DNA of 64,000 nucleotides from Shimia sp049116215 (GCF_049116215.1 NZ_JAGDZB010000006.1:186001-250000); one strand, 5' to 3'. Numbered from the stretch's first letter, positions 9,264-17,682 are shown. Notes: generated from the letters alone by a model not told the origin. Program-made: numbers and translations.

Positions 9264-9728
9264 ATGCGAGATTTTGAGTTCGGGGATTTGCAAACGGTGC
9301 CGCGGGAGGTTTTAGCGGCGCAAATGGCGGATGCGCGGGTGGCGGAGCATTTGCCGCTGTTGGATGGCGCGTTTGACGTGGAGGCGTTTTTAAACGTCAA
9401 GGCGCAGCGCTGGGCGCAGGACAGGCTGGGCCATTGGGCGATTTGGCAAGGTGACACTTTTCTCGGCTGGGGTGGCTTTGAGAAAGAAGAGGATGTTTGG
9501 GATTTTGGGCTGGTGCTTGTGCCTGCGGCCTTTGGGCAAGGGCTGGCGATCACGCGGCAGGCGCTGGCCTTTGCGCGGGAGGATGCGCGGATTGAAACGG
9601 TGCAGTTTCTGCTGGCCCCAACCCGGCGGTCGGTGAAGGCTTTGACGCGGATGGGCGCAAAGGAGGTGGGGGAGGTCCACTATGGTGGGCAGACCTTCCG
9701 CCGGTTTTTGCTGGATATGCGGGATTAA
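9264..9728 (+). CDS. GNAT-family N-acetyltransferase
   Basis: A 154-residue protein resembling acetyl-CoA-dependent GNAT enzymes of the RimJ/RimL type. It has the FLGWGGFEKEEDVWDFGLVL strand pair around residues 65-85, a VPAAFGQGLA acetyl-CoA loop near 90 (a loose R/Q-x-x-G-x-A/G motif), and a C-terminal arginine-rich helix. A GAAGGTGGT Shine-Dalgarno precedes the ATG at 9264. The 3' end overlaps the purK stop by 4 bases on the opposite strand. The acceptor substrate is unknown. Confidence 0.75.
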   Translation: MRDFEFGDLQTVPREVLAAQMADARVAEHLPLLDGAFDVEAFLNVKAQRWAQDRLGHWAIWQGDTFLGWGGFEKEEDVWDFGLVLVPAAFGQGLAITRQALAFAREDARIETVQFLLAPTRRSVKALTRMGAKEVGEVHYGGQTFRRFLLDMRD

Positions 9729-10795
9729 TCGCGTTTGATGCGGTTGACGTGGCCCATTTTACGGCCCGCTTTGGTGTCCGCTTTGCCATAGAGATGCACC
9801 GCGGTGTCGCGCTCTTGCAGCAGCGCGGGCAGTTGATCCATGTCGTCACCAATCAGGTTTTCCATGACCACATCGCTGTGCCGCTGACCATCGCCCAGCG
9901 GCAGGCCAGTGACGGCGCGGATGTGTTGTTCAAACTGATCGACAGCGCAGCCGTTTTGCGTCCAGTGGCCGGAGTTGTGCACCCGCGGGGCGACTTCGTT
10001 CACAATCAGGCCGTCTTTGGTGACAAAGAGCTCCACGCCCATCACACCAACATAATCCAGTTTGTTCAGGATGTTGGCGGCGAGCAGAACTGCGTCCATG
10101 CGCTGGCCTGCGGAGAGGCGGGCGGGCACAGTGGTGGTGGCCAAGATGCCGTCTTTGTGCACGTTTTCGCCTGGATCAAAGCAGGCTACCTGACCGTCCA
10201 GACCGCGGGCGGCAATCACGCTGACTTCGTGGGAGAACTCGACGAAGCCCTCCAGCAGGGCAGGAGAGCCTGCCATATCGGCCAGAGCCGCGTCGGCATC
10301 TGCAGCGGTTTTCAGGCGGGCTTGGCCCTTGCCGTCATAGCCGAAGCGACGGGTTTTTAGGATGGCTGGTGCGCCGATTTCAGCCACGGCCTGGGCCATG
10401 CTGTCGGCGTCACTCACGTCTGCGAATGGCGCAGTTTTCAGGCCAAGCTCTTGCAGGAAGGTCTTTTCCGTCAGACGGTCTTGGGACACCCGCAGTGCTT
10501 CGCGGTTGGGACGGATCGGCTTCTGGCTTTCCAGAATGTCCAGCGCGGCGGTGGGGATGTTTTCAAACTCGTAGGTGATGACATCCACAGAGGCCGCAAA
10601 CGCGCGCAGGGCGTCGGTGTCCTCATAAGAGGCTGTGGTGACGGCATTGGCCACCTCACCTGCAGGTGGGTTGGCGCCGGGCTCAAAGATGTGGGTTTTG
10701 TAGCCGAGACGGGAGGCGGCGACGGACAGCATGCGGCCAAGTTGGCCACCGCCAAGGATGCCGATGGTGGAACCGGGTTTAAGCGCGTCAGTCAT
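9725..10795 (-). CDS. purK: 5-(carboxyamino)imidazole ribonucleotide synthase
   Basis: An ATP-grasp enzyme of purine synthesis that carboxylates aminoimidazole ribonucleotide with bicarbonate. The 356-residue form starts MTDALKPGSTIGILGGGQLG, the characteristic N-terminal motif. The ATP-grasp signature RFGYDGKGQ is near 150 and EVAPRVHNSGHWT near 275. The ATG at 10795 lies inside the end of purE (its ATGACTGA contains the purE stop), so translation is coupled. An ATG four codons upstream (10807) is also possible. PurE next door takes the product. Confidence 0.95.
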   Translation of the reverse strand: MTDALKPGSTIGILGGGQLGRMLSVAASRLGYKTHIFEPGANPPAGEVANAVTTASYEDTDALRAFAASVDVITYEFENIPTAALDILESQKPIRPNREALRVSQDRLTEKTFLQELGLKTAPFADVSDADSMAQAVAEIGAPAILKTRRFGYDGKGQARLKTAADADAALADMAGSPALLEGFVEFSHEVSVIAARGLDGQVACFDPGENVHKDGILATTTVPARLSAGQRMDAVLLAANILNKLDYVGVMGVELFVTKDGLIVNEVAPRVHNSGHWTQNGCAVDQFEQHIRAVTGLPLGDGQRHSDVVMENLIGDDMDQLPALLQERDTAVHLYGKADTKAGRKMGHVNRIKRD

Positions 10796-11279
10796 CTTGC
10801 GGTTCATCCGGAATGGAGGCGGAGAGGGCGTCGCGCCAGGCGTCCAGACGTTCGGCCAGATCGGCGTCTTGCAGCGCCAGAATGCCAGCGGCCATCAGGC
10901 CCGCGTTGGCGGCTCCAGCGGCGCCGATAGCCATGGTGGCAACCGGGAAGCCTTTGGGCATCTGCACAATGGAATAGAGGCTGTCGACACCGGAAAGTGC
11001 GCGGGTTTGCACCGGCACGCCCACCACCGGCACACGGGTTTTGGAGGCCATCATGCCGGGCAGATGGGCTGCGCCGCCCGCGCCTGCGATGATCACCTGA
11101 AGGCCCCGACCGGCGGCCTCTTTGCCATATGTCCAGAGGCGGTCTGGGGTGCGGTGGGCGGAGACAATCTTTTTCTCGTAAGAAATGCCCAGCTCTTCAA
11201 GGATGGTGGCTGCTTCTTTCATCGTGGGCCAGTCAGACTGGCTGCCCATAATGATTCCAACTTGAGGTGTGTCCGTCAT
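10788..11279 (-). CDS. purE: 5-(carboxyamino)imidazole ribonucleotide mutase
   Basis: A 163-residue class I PurE that moves the carboxyl group of N5-CAIR to C4 to give CAIR. The substrate-binding MGSQSDW (residues 11-17) and the SAHRTPD motif near 42 are intact, as is GAGGAAHLPGM near 72. Length is normal. It is the first gene of a purEK operon on the minus strand and overlaps purK by 8 bases. Confidence 0.97.
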   Translation of the reverse strand: MTDTPQVGIIMGSQSDWPTMKEAATILEELGISYEKKIVSAHRTPDRLWTYGKEAAGRGLQVIIAGAGGAAHLPGMMASKTRVPVVGVPVQTRALSGVDSLYSIVQMPKGFPVATMAIGAAGAANAGLMAAGILALQDADLAERLDAWRDALSASIPDEPQDD

Positions 11280-11421
11280 ATGCGCCTCTGAGATGAGAAT
11301 TTGGATCGCGTTATAGACGGTTCATGGATTTAAGCAATGCGGCGGGTTGGATCCGCAAAATTGCCAAACGACCTGCCCGAAGTGCTTCAGGTTGCGGCAT
11401 CGGTGCAAGTGCTAGCTGCTT

Positions 11422-11490
11422 AAAAAACGCAAAAGCACCCTGCCAAATTGTAAGATGCTTTGCGGAAATACGAGGTGTGGCGGGTGCTTT
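11422..11490 (-). terminator. probable intrinsic terminator of the 46-residue basic protein gene
   Basis: On the minus strand AAAGCACCCGCCA (11490-11478) pairs with TGGCAGGGTGCTTT (11445-11432, one bulge), then comes TGCGTTTTTT. The loop is long (about 32 nt). It starts 10 bp after the stop of the small gene at 11500-11640. Confidence 0.6.
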
Positions 11491-11499
11491 GGGGGGCTT

Positions 11500-11640
11500 T
11501 TAGGCCGCCTGCTTCAGCGTTACGCCTTTGCGCTTTGCGATGAAAGCGGCGCGGCGTGTGCCACGGGCCCATGGCATTTGTGGCGCGTTTTTTTGGGATG
11601 CTGCAACTACGGATTTAACGAAGCGGCTCTGGGATTTCAT
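11500..11640 (-). CDS. small basic protein, 46 residues, unknown function
   Basis: A short gene on the minus strand: ATG at 11640, TAA at 11502-11500. The protein begins MKSQSRFVKSVVAAS and contains MPWARGTRRAAFIAKRK; it is rich in Lys and Arg, with no membrane segment or cysteine. Support for reality is a textbook AAGGAG Shine-Dalgarno 7 nt before the ATG and a terminator-like hairpin with six Ts just after the stop. The basic RGTRRAAFIAKRK patch suggests nucleic-acid or membrane-surface binding, but that is a guess. It may be a conserved Rhodobacteraceae small protein. Confidence 0.7.
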   Translation of the reverse strand: MKSQSRFVKSVVAASQKNAPQMPWARGTRRAAFIAKRKGVTLKQAA

Positions 11641-11793
11641 GTCTGCTCTCCTTGGCATGTCTTGGTCTCTTGGGGACCATTGTTTCCAACTTGAGATCAG
11701 TCTCGTGTCGAAATGGGGCAGAGATGCGGCAGGATTGGTCAGATTTGAGGAAAATAGAGAGACAAATCTGCGGTATTTCCGAAAACCTCTTAT

Positions 11794-12552
11794 TTACAGG
11801 CAGATAGAAGCGATCAGGCGGCCGTAGTCGGCCTCTTTGTTGTGGGTTGTGCGCCGGTAAGAGTAGAATTTGTGCGGGTCAGAATAGGTGCAATGCCGCG
11901 TCCACTCGGCTTTGCCAATGTTTGCGGCGTGTAAACGATGCAGGCCGTAAGCGGGCAGGTCGAAGAGTTTACGGTCCCCTTCGCCATCTTGGAAGAATCG
12001 GCTGTTGCTGGCGTCTTTGCTGAGGAACGCATCCAGAAACTCCGGGCCAACTTGGTAGGCCTCTTGGCTGATGCAGGGGCCAATGACGGCGTGGGTGTTG
12101 GCACGAGAGGCGCCGAGGGCTTCCATGGCGTCTAGTGTGGCGTCGAGCACGCCATCCAATGCGCCGCGCCATCCGGCGTGGGCGGCGCCAATCACACCTG
12201 CGTTGGCGTCGGAAAATAGCACGGGTTGGCAATCTGCGGTGAGAATCGACAGGGCCAGGCCAGGTGTCGCGGTGACGATGGCGTCGGCGCGGGGGCGCTC
12301 GCCTTCGATCGGGGCGGAGATTGTGGCCACGTCGGCGGAGTGAATTTGATGCACGCCAGCGAGATGGGACAGCTCCACATCCATGGCGCTGGCGACACGC
12401 TGGCGGTTGATGGTGACAATCTCGGACTGATCGGAGCTGCCGATGCCGCAATTCAGCCCGGCAAAGACGCCAGATGAAGCGCCGCCGCGACGGGTGAAGA
12501 AACCGTGGCGCACGGGGGCAAGCAGGTCTGAGGTCAAAATCTCAAGCGTCAT
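11794..12552 (-). CDS. pgeF: peptidoglycan editing factor, multicopper-polyphenol oxidase-like (YfiH family)
   Basis: A 252-residue YfiH/DUF152 protein. In E. coli PgeF removes muropeptides that carry L-Ser in place of L-Ala; relatives show purine-nucleoside or laccase activity. The metal-site residues are visible: GVHQIHSADV (His near 70), TADCQPVL (Cys near 109) and AHAGWRGAL (His near 126). The ATG at 12552 overlaps the stop of the MidA-like gene as ATGA, and is preferred over the in-frame ATG three codons upstream. Third gene of the lgt operon, suiting a cell-envelope role. Confidence 0.9.
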   Translation of the reverse strand: MTLEILTSDLLAPVRHGFFTRRGGASSGVFAGLNCGIGSSDQSEIVTINRQRVASAMDVELSHLAGVHQIHSADVATISAPIEGERPRADAIVTATPGLALSILTADCQPVLFSDANAGVIGAAHAGWRGALDGVLDATLDAMEALGASRANTHAVIGPCISQEAYQVGPEFLDAFLSKDASNSRFFQDGEGDRKLFDLPAYGLHRLHAANIGKAEWTRHCTYSDPHKFYSYRRTTHNKEADYGRLIASICL

Positions 12553-13607
12553 AGGGTGCATCCTGGTGGAGGGGTGCCGCTTTCCGGATAGAGCGCGAGC
12601 ACTTTGAACAGGTTTCCCATTTCCTCGGGGTGCGTCAAGCGGCGATGGGCGGCAATGTGAGATTGTAAGGCGTCGCCCGTGAGGCGGGAGGCCAGGGCCT
12701 GGGCGCGGGGGGTGATGCCGAGGGTTTCGAGAAATACGCCTTGGGGAGTGAGTTGACTGTGGGCGCAGGGAGCGGCTTCGGCGAGCGCTTCAAAGTCCAC
12801 ATGGGCGGTGATGTCGGCGTCGCCGGGGGCGGCGAGCGGGTTTGAGTATTCGTGGTTTTGCAGGGCCTGCAGGGTGTCGCCCTTTGAGCGCCAGTCGCCG
12901 TAGTCGATCAGGAGCGCCGTGCCGCCATGATCGCGGATGCGGGTGCCGATCTCTGACGCCACTGAGAAAGCAGGCGCGCAAGTTTCGACAATCATGTCCT
13001 GCGTTGTGTCGGCAAGACGATGCTCGAGCTGTGGCTGCGGCAGTTCGGGACCAAATGCAAAAGTCAGGGCGCCGTCGCGCATGGCAATCAGGCGTTCGTG
13101 CCAGCCGTTCGGGCCGCGTTGGAATTGACGGATGGGCAGTGCGTCGAAGAATTCGTTGGCCACTAGAAAGAGCGGCTGCAGTGGCAAGGTATCCACTGTA
13201 TCGTGGTGCGTTAGGTCAACCGCGATGGTCTCGCATTGTTTGGCGCGTAGGGTTGGGGAGGCTTCCACAAGGTGGATCTGAGCGGCGGCATGGAAGCCAG
13301 GCACGGCACGGGTGGCGCGTAGGATGTCGGCCATAAGTGTGCCGCGACCGGGGCCAAGTTCGGCCAGTGTGAAAGGCGCGGGGGCGCCTTGGTCGAGCCA
13401 GCTTTGCGCCAGCGCGAGGCCGACAAGTTCGCCAAACATCTGGCTGATCTCCGGCGCAGTGGTGAAGTCGCCCTCGGTGCCCAGCGGATCACGTGTGGTG
13501 TAGTAGCCCAACGTGGGGTGCAGCAGGGCGTCACTCATGAAATCAGCAACGGTCATGGGGCCGTGGGCTTCGATGCGCGCCAATAGATGTTGGGTCAGGT
13601 CACTCAT
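12549..13607 (-). CDS. class I SAM-dependent methyltransferase, NDUFAF7/MidA family
   Basis: A 352-residue homologue of MidA/NDUFAF7, the arginine methyltransferase needed for respiratory complex I assembly in mitochondria. The SAM-binding motif LAELGPGRGTLMADILRA is near residue 90, and the family-typical HPTLGYYTTRDPLGTEGDF occurs in the first 50 residues. Length matches bacterial members. It overlaps lgt upstream and pgeF downstream by 4 bases each, so the three are co-translated. The bacterial function is inferred from homology. Confidence 0.88.
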   Translation of the reverse strand: MSDLTQHLLARIEAHGPMTVADFMSDALLHPTLGYYTTRDPLGTEGDFTTAPEISQMFGELVGLALAQSWLDQGAPAPFTLAELGPGRGTLMADILRATRAVPGFHAAAQIHLVEASPTLRAKQCETIAVDLTHHDTVDTLPLQPLFLVANEFFDALPIRQFQRGPNGWHERLIAMRDGALTFAFGPELPQPQLEHRLADTTQDMIVETCAPAFSVASEIGTRIRDHGGTALLIDYGDWRSKGDTLQALQNHEYSNPLAAPGDADITAHVDFEALAEAAPCAHSQLTPQGVFLETLGITPRAQALASRLTGDALQSHIAAHRRLTHPEEMGNLFKVLALYPESGTPPPGCTL

Positions 13608-14509
13608 GGGTGGCGTTTGGCGCGCAGGATCAGATAGGCGCCAAGGGCGATCATCGGCAGGGATAGCAGTTGACCCATGGTGAAGCCGTAGCCGCCAAAT
13701 TGCAGAGCGAGGCCGAGCGGATTGCCCTCAGAGATGAACTGCGCGTCCGGCTGGCGGAAGAACTCGACGATGAAGCGGGCCAAGCCATAGCCGACAAAGA
13801 AGGTGCCGGTGATGGTGCCGGGGGCTTTCAAGGTGCCACGACGGTAGGCGAGGTAGAGCATCACCACGCCGAGGATCAGGCCTTCCATCAGGGCTTCATA
13901 AAGTTGCGAGGGATGACGGGCACAGAGGGCGAGCAGCTGGCCGCAGTCTTGTGCGGCATGGCCAGGGAAGACCACGCCCCACGGCAAGTCAGTTGGGCGG
14001 CCCCAAAGCTCAGCGTTGATGAAGTTTGCAATGCGACCGAGGAAGAGGCCGATCGGCACGCCAAGCGCCATGGCGTCGCCAACTTGTAATTTGATCAGGT
14101 CATGTTTCCGGCAATAGAGCCAGCCCGCCACGATGACACCCAACATGCCGCCGTGGAACGACATGCCGCCGTCCCAAATGCGGATGATGTCGCCAGGATT
14201 GGCGAGGTAGAAGGCGGGTTTGTAAAACAGCACGTAGCCAAGGCGGCCGCCGGCGATCACGCCAAGAATGACCCAAGTGAGCAGGTCTTCGATCTGGCGC
14301 ACGGTGATGGGGGCGGTGTCCTTGGGCCAAAGCGCGGGACGGTTCACGGTGGCAACCACAATGCGCCAGCCGATCAGGATGCCGACGATATAAGCCAAGG
14401 CGTACCAGCGCAGGGCAAATTCCATGCCAAAGGCGGAGATGGTGAAGATTTCCGGCGAGATGTTTGGGAACTGAATGGGACTGCTCCATTGCGCGAGTGT
14501 TTGCGCCAC
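13604..14509 (-). CDS. lgt: prolipoprotein diacylglyceryl transferase
   Basis: An inner-membrane enzyme that attaches diacylglycerol to the lipobox cysteine of pre-lipoproteins. The 301-residue form from GTG 14509 has about seven membrane helices, the Lgt signature GGRLGYVLFY, the DGGMSFHGGMLG region and GRIANFINAELWG. The frame stays open up to 14605, but a strong AAGGGAAAGG Shine-Dalgarno lies 6 nt before the GTG and the protein then begins close to the conserved PFPNISPEIF segment, so GTG is chosen. First gene of the lgt operon; several lipoproteins in this window would be substrates. Confidence 0.95.
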   Translation of the reverse strand: MAQTLAQWSSPIQFPNISPEIFTISAFGMEFALRWYALAYIVGILIGWRIVVATVNRPALWPKDTAPITVRQIEDLLTWVILGVIAGGRLGYVLFYKPAFYLANPGDIIRIWDGGMSFHGGMLGVIVAGWLYCRKHDLIKLQVGDAMALGVPIGLFLGRIANFINAELWGRPTDLPWGVVFPGHAAQDCGQLLALCARHPSQLYEALMEGLILGVVMLYLAYRRGTLKAPGTITGTFFVGYGLARFIVEFFRQPDAQFISEGNPLGLALQFGGYGFTMGQLLSLPMIALGAYLILRAKRHP

Positions 14510-14599
14510 AAGTGGCCTTTCCCTTGCGACAAAGTCAACCTTGTGTCTGGGCGGGATGGTGCCCATATAGGCAGTCAGGATCACAAAGCGGAGAGAGCG

Positions 14600-14845
14600 A
14601 TGCAAACCCGGAACAAATTCATGGACGACATGTCTCAGTTGATGACCAACGCCATGGGTGTGGCTCAGGGCGCCAAAGACGAGGCCGACAACGCGATGAA
14701 GTCGTTGATGGATCGTTGGTTGGCGGATCGTGACTTTGTCACCCGCGAAGAATTTGATGCGGTGCGTGGCATGGCACAGAAAGCCCGCGAGGAAAACGAA
14801 GCCCTGAAAGCGCGGATTGAGGCGCTGGAAGGCAAAGCGGGCTGA
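14600..14845 (+). CDS. ubiK: ubiquinone biosynthesis accessory factor UbiK (BMFP family)
   Basis: An 81-residue protein divergent from lgt. It has an amphipathic N-terminal helix (MQTRNKFMDDMSQLMTNAMG) and a C-terminal coiled coil with heptads (REEFDAVRGMAQKAREENEAL), the exact layout of UbiK/BMFP. UbiK trimerises and binds lipid and UbiJ to help aerobic ubiquinone synthesis. The ATG at 14600 follows GGAGAGAG; the frame is open far upstream, but that part is antisense to lgt. A terminator follows at 14872. Confidence 0.9.
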   Translation: MQTRNKFMDDMSQLMTNAMGVAQGAKDEADNAMKSLMDRWLADRDFVTREEFDAVRGMAQKAREENEALKARIEALEGKAG

Positions 14846-14871
14846 GGCACGCTGACAGGATGATGTGAGGA

Positions 14872-14899
14872 AAGGCTGACCCTGGGGTTGGCCTTTTTT
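14872..14899 (+). terminator. intrinsic terminator after ubiK
   Basis: AAGGCTGACC (14872-14881) pairs with GGTTGGCCTT (14886-14895), two pairs being G-T, around a 4-base loop. A run of Ts follows to 14899. It is 26 bp downstream of the ubiK stop. Confidence 0.8.
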
Positions 14900-14912
14900 G
14901 TTGTTATGGGGC

Positions 14913-15746
14913 TTATAGTTTTAGGGCACCGGTGATGCCGTCCTGAACCGCGCCACCAACCCAAATCTCACCGCTGTCTTGCTGCACATGCACCCGACCT
15001 TTGCGGCCCAAGAGCGTGCCTTGCGCGGTGATATAATCACCTGTTGCAATGCCGTCCCCCAGCAGCCACTGGGCGATGCCAGCATTGAGGCTACCTGTGA
15101 CGGGATCTTCAAAGCCGCCTGCCGAGAAGGCACGGACTTCGAAGTCAAATCCATGGCCGTCTTCTCCCACCGGGGCGACCAAGCCGACGCGCATACCTTT
15201 GAGGGCGACGTAGTCTGGTTTGGCCTGAAGCAGTGTTTGACGATCCTTGAGCAACAACGCGGCCCAGCCGGGGCCGTTGTCGACCCAAGCGGCGGCTTCA
15301 ACGTCCGAAGGTGATAAATCAAGCGCAGCTGCGACGCGTTCGCTTAGGTCGTTCTCAAGCGGCCCACTGCGCCGCAAAGGCGGGGCGCAGAAAAACAGGC
15401 GTCCCTTGTCGCGGCGGATGTGGATCAAGCCGGCGCCACATTGTTGCATCACGTCGTCGCCTTGTGGCTGCCCGCCTTGGGCCAGCCAGACGTGGCAGGC
15501 GCCCAGCGTTGGATGCCCCGCAAAAGGCAATTCTTGCAGCGGGGTGAAGATCCGCACGCGGTAGTCGGCCTGTTCTTCGGTGGGATGCAACAGAAAGCAG
15601 GTCTCGCTGAGATTGGTCCAATGGCTCAACTGCGCCATCTGCGTTTGATTGAGCCGCTCGGCATCGGCCACTACAGCGAGCGGGTTGCCGTAACTGGCCT
15701 GCTCGGAAAACACATCAACCTGGGCAAAAGGGAAAACGTTGGTCAT
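14913..15746 (-). CDS. PhzF-family isomerase-like protein
   Basis: A 277-residue member of the PhzF/diaminopimelate-epimerase-fold family. It has the N-terminal QVDVFSEQASYGNPLAVV with the family glycine-asparagine motif, NLSETCFL with the conserved glutamate near 47, LPFAGHPTLGA near 73, and FEDPVTGSLNAGIAQWL near 215. Real phenazine genes are absent, so this is one of the many PhzF paralogues of unknown isomerase function. Two in-frame halves of similar fold are expected. Confidence 0.88.
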   Translation of the reverse strand: MTNVFPFAQVDVFSEQASYGNPLAVVADAERLNQTQMAQLSHWTNLSETCFLLHPTEEQADYRVRIFTPLQELPFAGHPTLGACHVWLAQGGQPQGDDVMQQCGAGLIHIRRDKGRLFFCAPPLRRSGPLENDLSERVAAALDLSPSDVEAAAWVDNGPGWAALLLKDRQTLLQAKPDYVALKGMRVGLVAPVGEDGHGFDFEVRAFSAGGFEDPVTGSLNAGIAQWLLGDGIATGDYITAQGTLLGRKGRVHVQQDSGEIWVGGAVQDGITGALKL

Positions 15747-15832
15747 GGAAAAATCATAGGAAAAGGGGAGGGGAGGGCAAGTCTCTCCTTGGGCCTGCGA
15801 CCAAAGGACGAAGACTTGTGCTTAACACAGTT

Positions 15833-15928
15833 TAATCCACAACTTATTGCGTTATCCACAGATATTTTGCTTTACAGGCGACTCCTTGCCCACCACCATA
15901 TGTTGTAATGAACGTGGAGTTATCCACA
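15833..15928 (+). promoter_or_regulatory. pair of perfect DnaA boxes plus one near-match
   Basis: TTATCCACA occurs at 15852-15860 and again at 15920-15928, both in the same orientation; TAATCCACA at 15833-15841 is one mismatch away. The perfect nonamer is the strongest DnaA-binding sequence. The cluster lies in the 252-bp gap between phzF and the YbjN-like gene. Origin-linked genes (dnaA, parAB, gidA, hemE) are absent, so a regulatory or DnaA-titrating site is more likely than oriC. Confidence 0.5.
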
Positions 15929-15998
15929 GGTCTTAGAGCAGACACCAAGCGTTAGGGAGCTGCCACTCCCTAAACGCGATAACAAATGAGGTGGCGCC

Positions 15999-16499
15999 AT
16001 GGCATTATCAGAGCAGTTTCTCGAGGAAGATCTGCATCCAATCGACATTGTTGAGCATATTGCGGGCGTGCGGGATTGGACCTTTGAGCGCATTGCGGAC
16101 GATCAGATCGCGATGGAAGTGGAAGGTCAGTGGAAAACCTACTCCATCACTTTGGCCTGGTCGGCATATGATGAGACCTTGAAGCTTGTGTGCTCTCACG
16201 AGGCAGAGCCGCCAAAAGAGCGTCTGCCCGCGCTATACGAGACGCTGAATGCGGTCAACGATGAGTGCTGGGCGGGGGCGTTTACCTTTTGGGAAAAACA
16301 GCAGTTGATGATTTATCGCTATGGTTTGGTGTTGACCGGTGGTCAAGTTGCCAGCCCGGATCAGATCGACACATTGATCCGAGAGGCCATTCAAAATTCT
16401 GAACGGTTTTACCCAGCGTTCCAGCTTGTGGTCTGGGGCGAACGAACTGTGAAAGATGCGATGCAAGTTGCCATTGCAGAGGCCTACGGGCGGGCGTAA
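15999..16499 (+). CDS. YbjN domain-containing protein
   Basis: A 166-residue protein of the YbjN type, conserved in Alphaproteobacteria and probably cytoplasmic. It contains a stretch of alternating strands (FERIADDQIAMEVEGQWKTY) and the LPALYETLNAVNDECWAGAF helix characteristic of the family, which has a fold like type III secretion chaperones. The ATG at 15999 follows ATGAGGTGGCGCC, with GAGG as Shine-Dalgarno. It is immediately upstream of proC, 33 bp apart, and probably co-transcribed. Molecular function is not known. Confidence 0.8.
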   Translation: MALSEQFLEEDLHPIDIVEHIAGVRDWTFERIADDQIAMEVEGQWKTYSITLAWSAYDETLKLVCSHEAEPPKERLPALYETLNAVNDECWAGAFTFWEKQQLMIYRYGLVLTGGQVASPDQIDTLIREAIQNSERFYPAFQLVVWGERTVKDAMQVAIAEAYGRA

Positions 16500-16532
16500 C
16501 ACTTGCCCCCAAAAGGATCGGAGGGGGCATTC

Positions 16533-17348
16533 ATGACCATTAAAGATGTGGCCAAACGTGGCTTGGTACTCTTGGGCTGTGGCAAGATGGGGTCCGCCAT
16601 GCTGCAAGGCTGGTTGGCGGATGGATTGCCCGCCAGCAGCGTGTGGGTGCAAGACCCGTTTCCGAGCGACTGGGTGCAAGGCAGCGGCGTGCATGTGAAC
16701 GCGGATTTGCCAGCGGCGCCAGCGGTGGTGTTGATTGCCGTGAAACCTCAGATGATGGCGGAGGCATTGCCGGTTCTGGCGGCCATGGGCAATGGTGAGA
16801 CCTTATTTGTGTCGGTCGCGGCAGGTGTTTCGATCGCGACCTATGAAGACATGCTGGGCGCGCAGACACCAATTGTGCGCGCCATGCCGAACACGCCTGC
16901 GGCGGTGGGCAAAGGCATCACCGCGATTGTTGGCAACGGACCTGCCGGTCAGGCTGGATTGGACGCCTCTGAAGGCTTGTTAAAAGCGGTGGGGCAAGTG
17001 GTGCGTTTGGAAAACGAAGGCCAGATGGATGCGGTCACTGGGCTGAGCGGTTCGGGACCGGCCTATGTCTTCCACATGATTGAATGCATGGCGGCGGCTG
17101 GAGAAGCACAAGGCCTGTCGCCGGAGTTGTCGATGGCCTTGGCCAAAGCCACCGTGGCGGGGGCAGGGGCGCTGGCAGAGACTGCTGAGGACACACCGGA
17201 GCAATTGCGGGTGAATGTGACCAGCCCAAATGGCACCACGCAGGCCGGGCTTGAGGTGTTGATGGACACCTCCGATGGCCTGCCGCCGCTGATGATCAAA
17301 ACTGTGGGGGCCGCAGCGGAGCGCAGCCGGGAGTTGGGCAATGGCTGA
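16533..17348 (+). CDS. proC: pyrroline-5-carboxylate reductase
   Basis: A 271-residue enzyme that reduces pyrroline-5-carboxylate to proline with NAD(P)H. The Rossmann motif LLGCGKMGSAML is at about residues 12-23, RAMPNTPAAVGKG near 117 and the substrate site GLSGSGPAYVF near 170; the C-terminal TSPNGTTQAGLE is diagnostic. ATG 16533 has a GGAGGGGG Shine-Dalgarno; an in-frame TTG upstream is ignored. The 3' end overlaps the csaA-like start by 8 bases. Confidence 0.96.
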   Translation: MTIKDVAKRGLVLLGCGKMGSAMLQGWLADGLPASSVWVQDPFPSDWVQGSGVHVNADLPAAPAVVLIAVKPQMMAEALPVLAAMGNGETLFVSVAAGVSIATYEDMLGAQTPIVRAMPNTPAAVGKGITAIVGNGPAGQAGLDASEGLLKAVGQVVRLENEGQMDAVTGLSGSGPAYVFHMIECMAAAGEAQGLSPELSMALAKATVAGAGALAETAEDTPEQLRVNVTSPNGTTQAGLEVLMDTSDGLPPLMIKTVGAAAERSRELGNG

Positions 17349-17682
17349 CACCATTGATTTTGATGACTTTCTGAAAGTCGACGTGCGTGTTGGCACGGTT
17401 GTGCAGGCGGAGCCTTATCCGGAGGCCCGCAAGCCGGCGATCAAGCTTTGGGTGGATTTTGGCGAAGAGCTTGGCACACGCAAAACCTCTGCCCAGATCA
17501 CCGCGCACTACGATCCGGCCAGTTTGGTGGGCAAACAAGTGCTAGCGGTTGTGAATTTCCCGCCCCGTCAAATCGGAAAGTTCATGTCCGAGGTGCTGGT
17601 CCTTGGCCTGCCGGATGAGACCGGCGAGATCACATTGATAGGCCCGGATGGGTCGGTCCCAAATGGAGGACGTCTACATTGA
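17341..17682 (+). CDS. tRNA-binding CsaA-like protein
   Basis: A 113-residue OB-fold protein of the CsaA type, proposed to bind tRNA or act as an export-related chaperone. FLKVDVRVGTVVQAEPYPEA at residues 10-29, KLWVDFGEELG and VVNFPPRQIGKFMSEVLVLG are the family motifs, and length matches (about 110). The start ATG is inside proC (overlap of 8 bases) and the stop overlaps the next gene, so expression is coupled. The function in bacteria other than Bacillus is poorly defined. Confidence 0.9.
   Translation: MADTIDFDDFLKVDVRVGTVVQAEPYPEARKPAIKLWVDFGEELGTRKTSAQITAHYDPASLVGKQVLAVVNFPPRQIGKFMSEVLVLGLPDETGEITLIGPDGSVPNGGRLH

Noticed and set aside
15833..15928. DnaA-box cluster as chromosomal origin of replication
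   Set aside because: No dnaA, parAB, gidA/mnmE, hemE or DNA-unwinding AT-rich region is found near it, and only two perfect boxes occur. Kept only as a regulatory or titration candidate.
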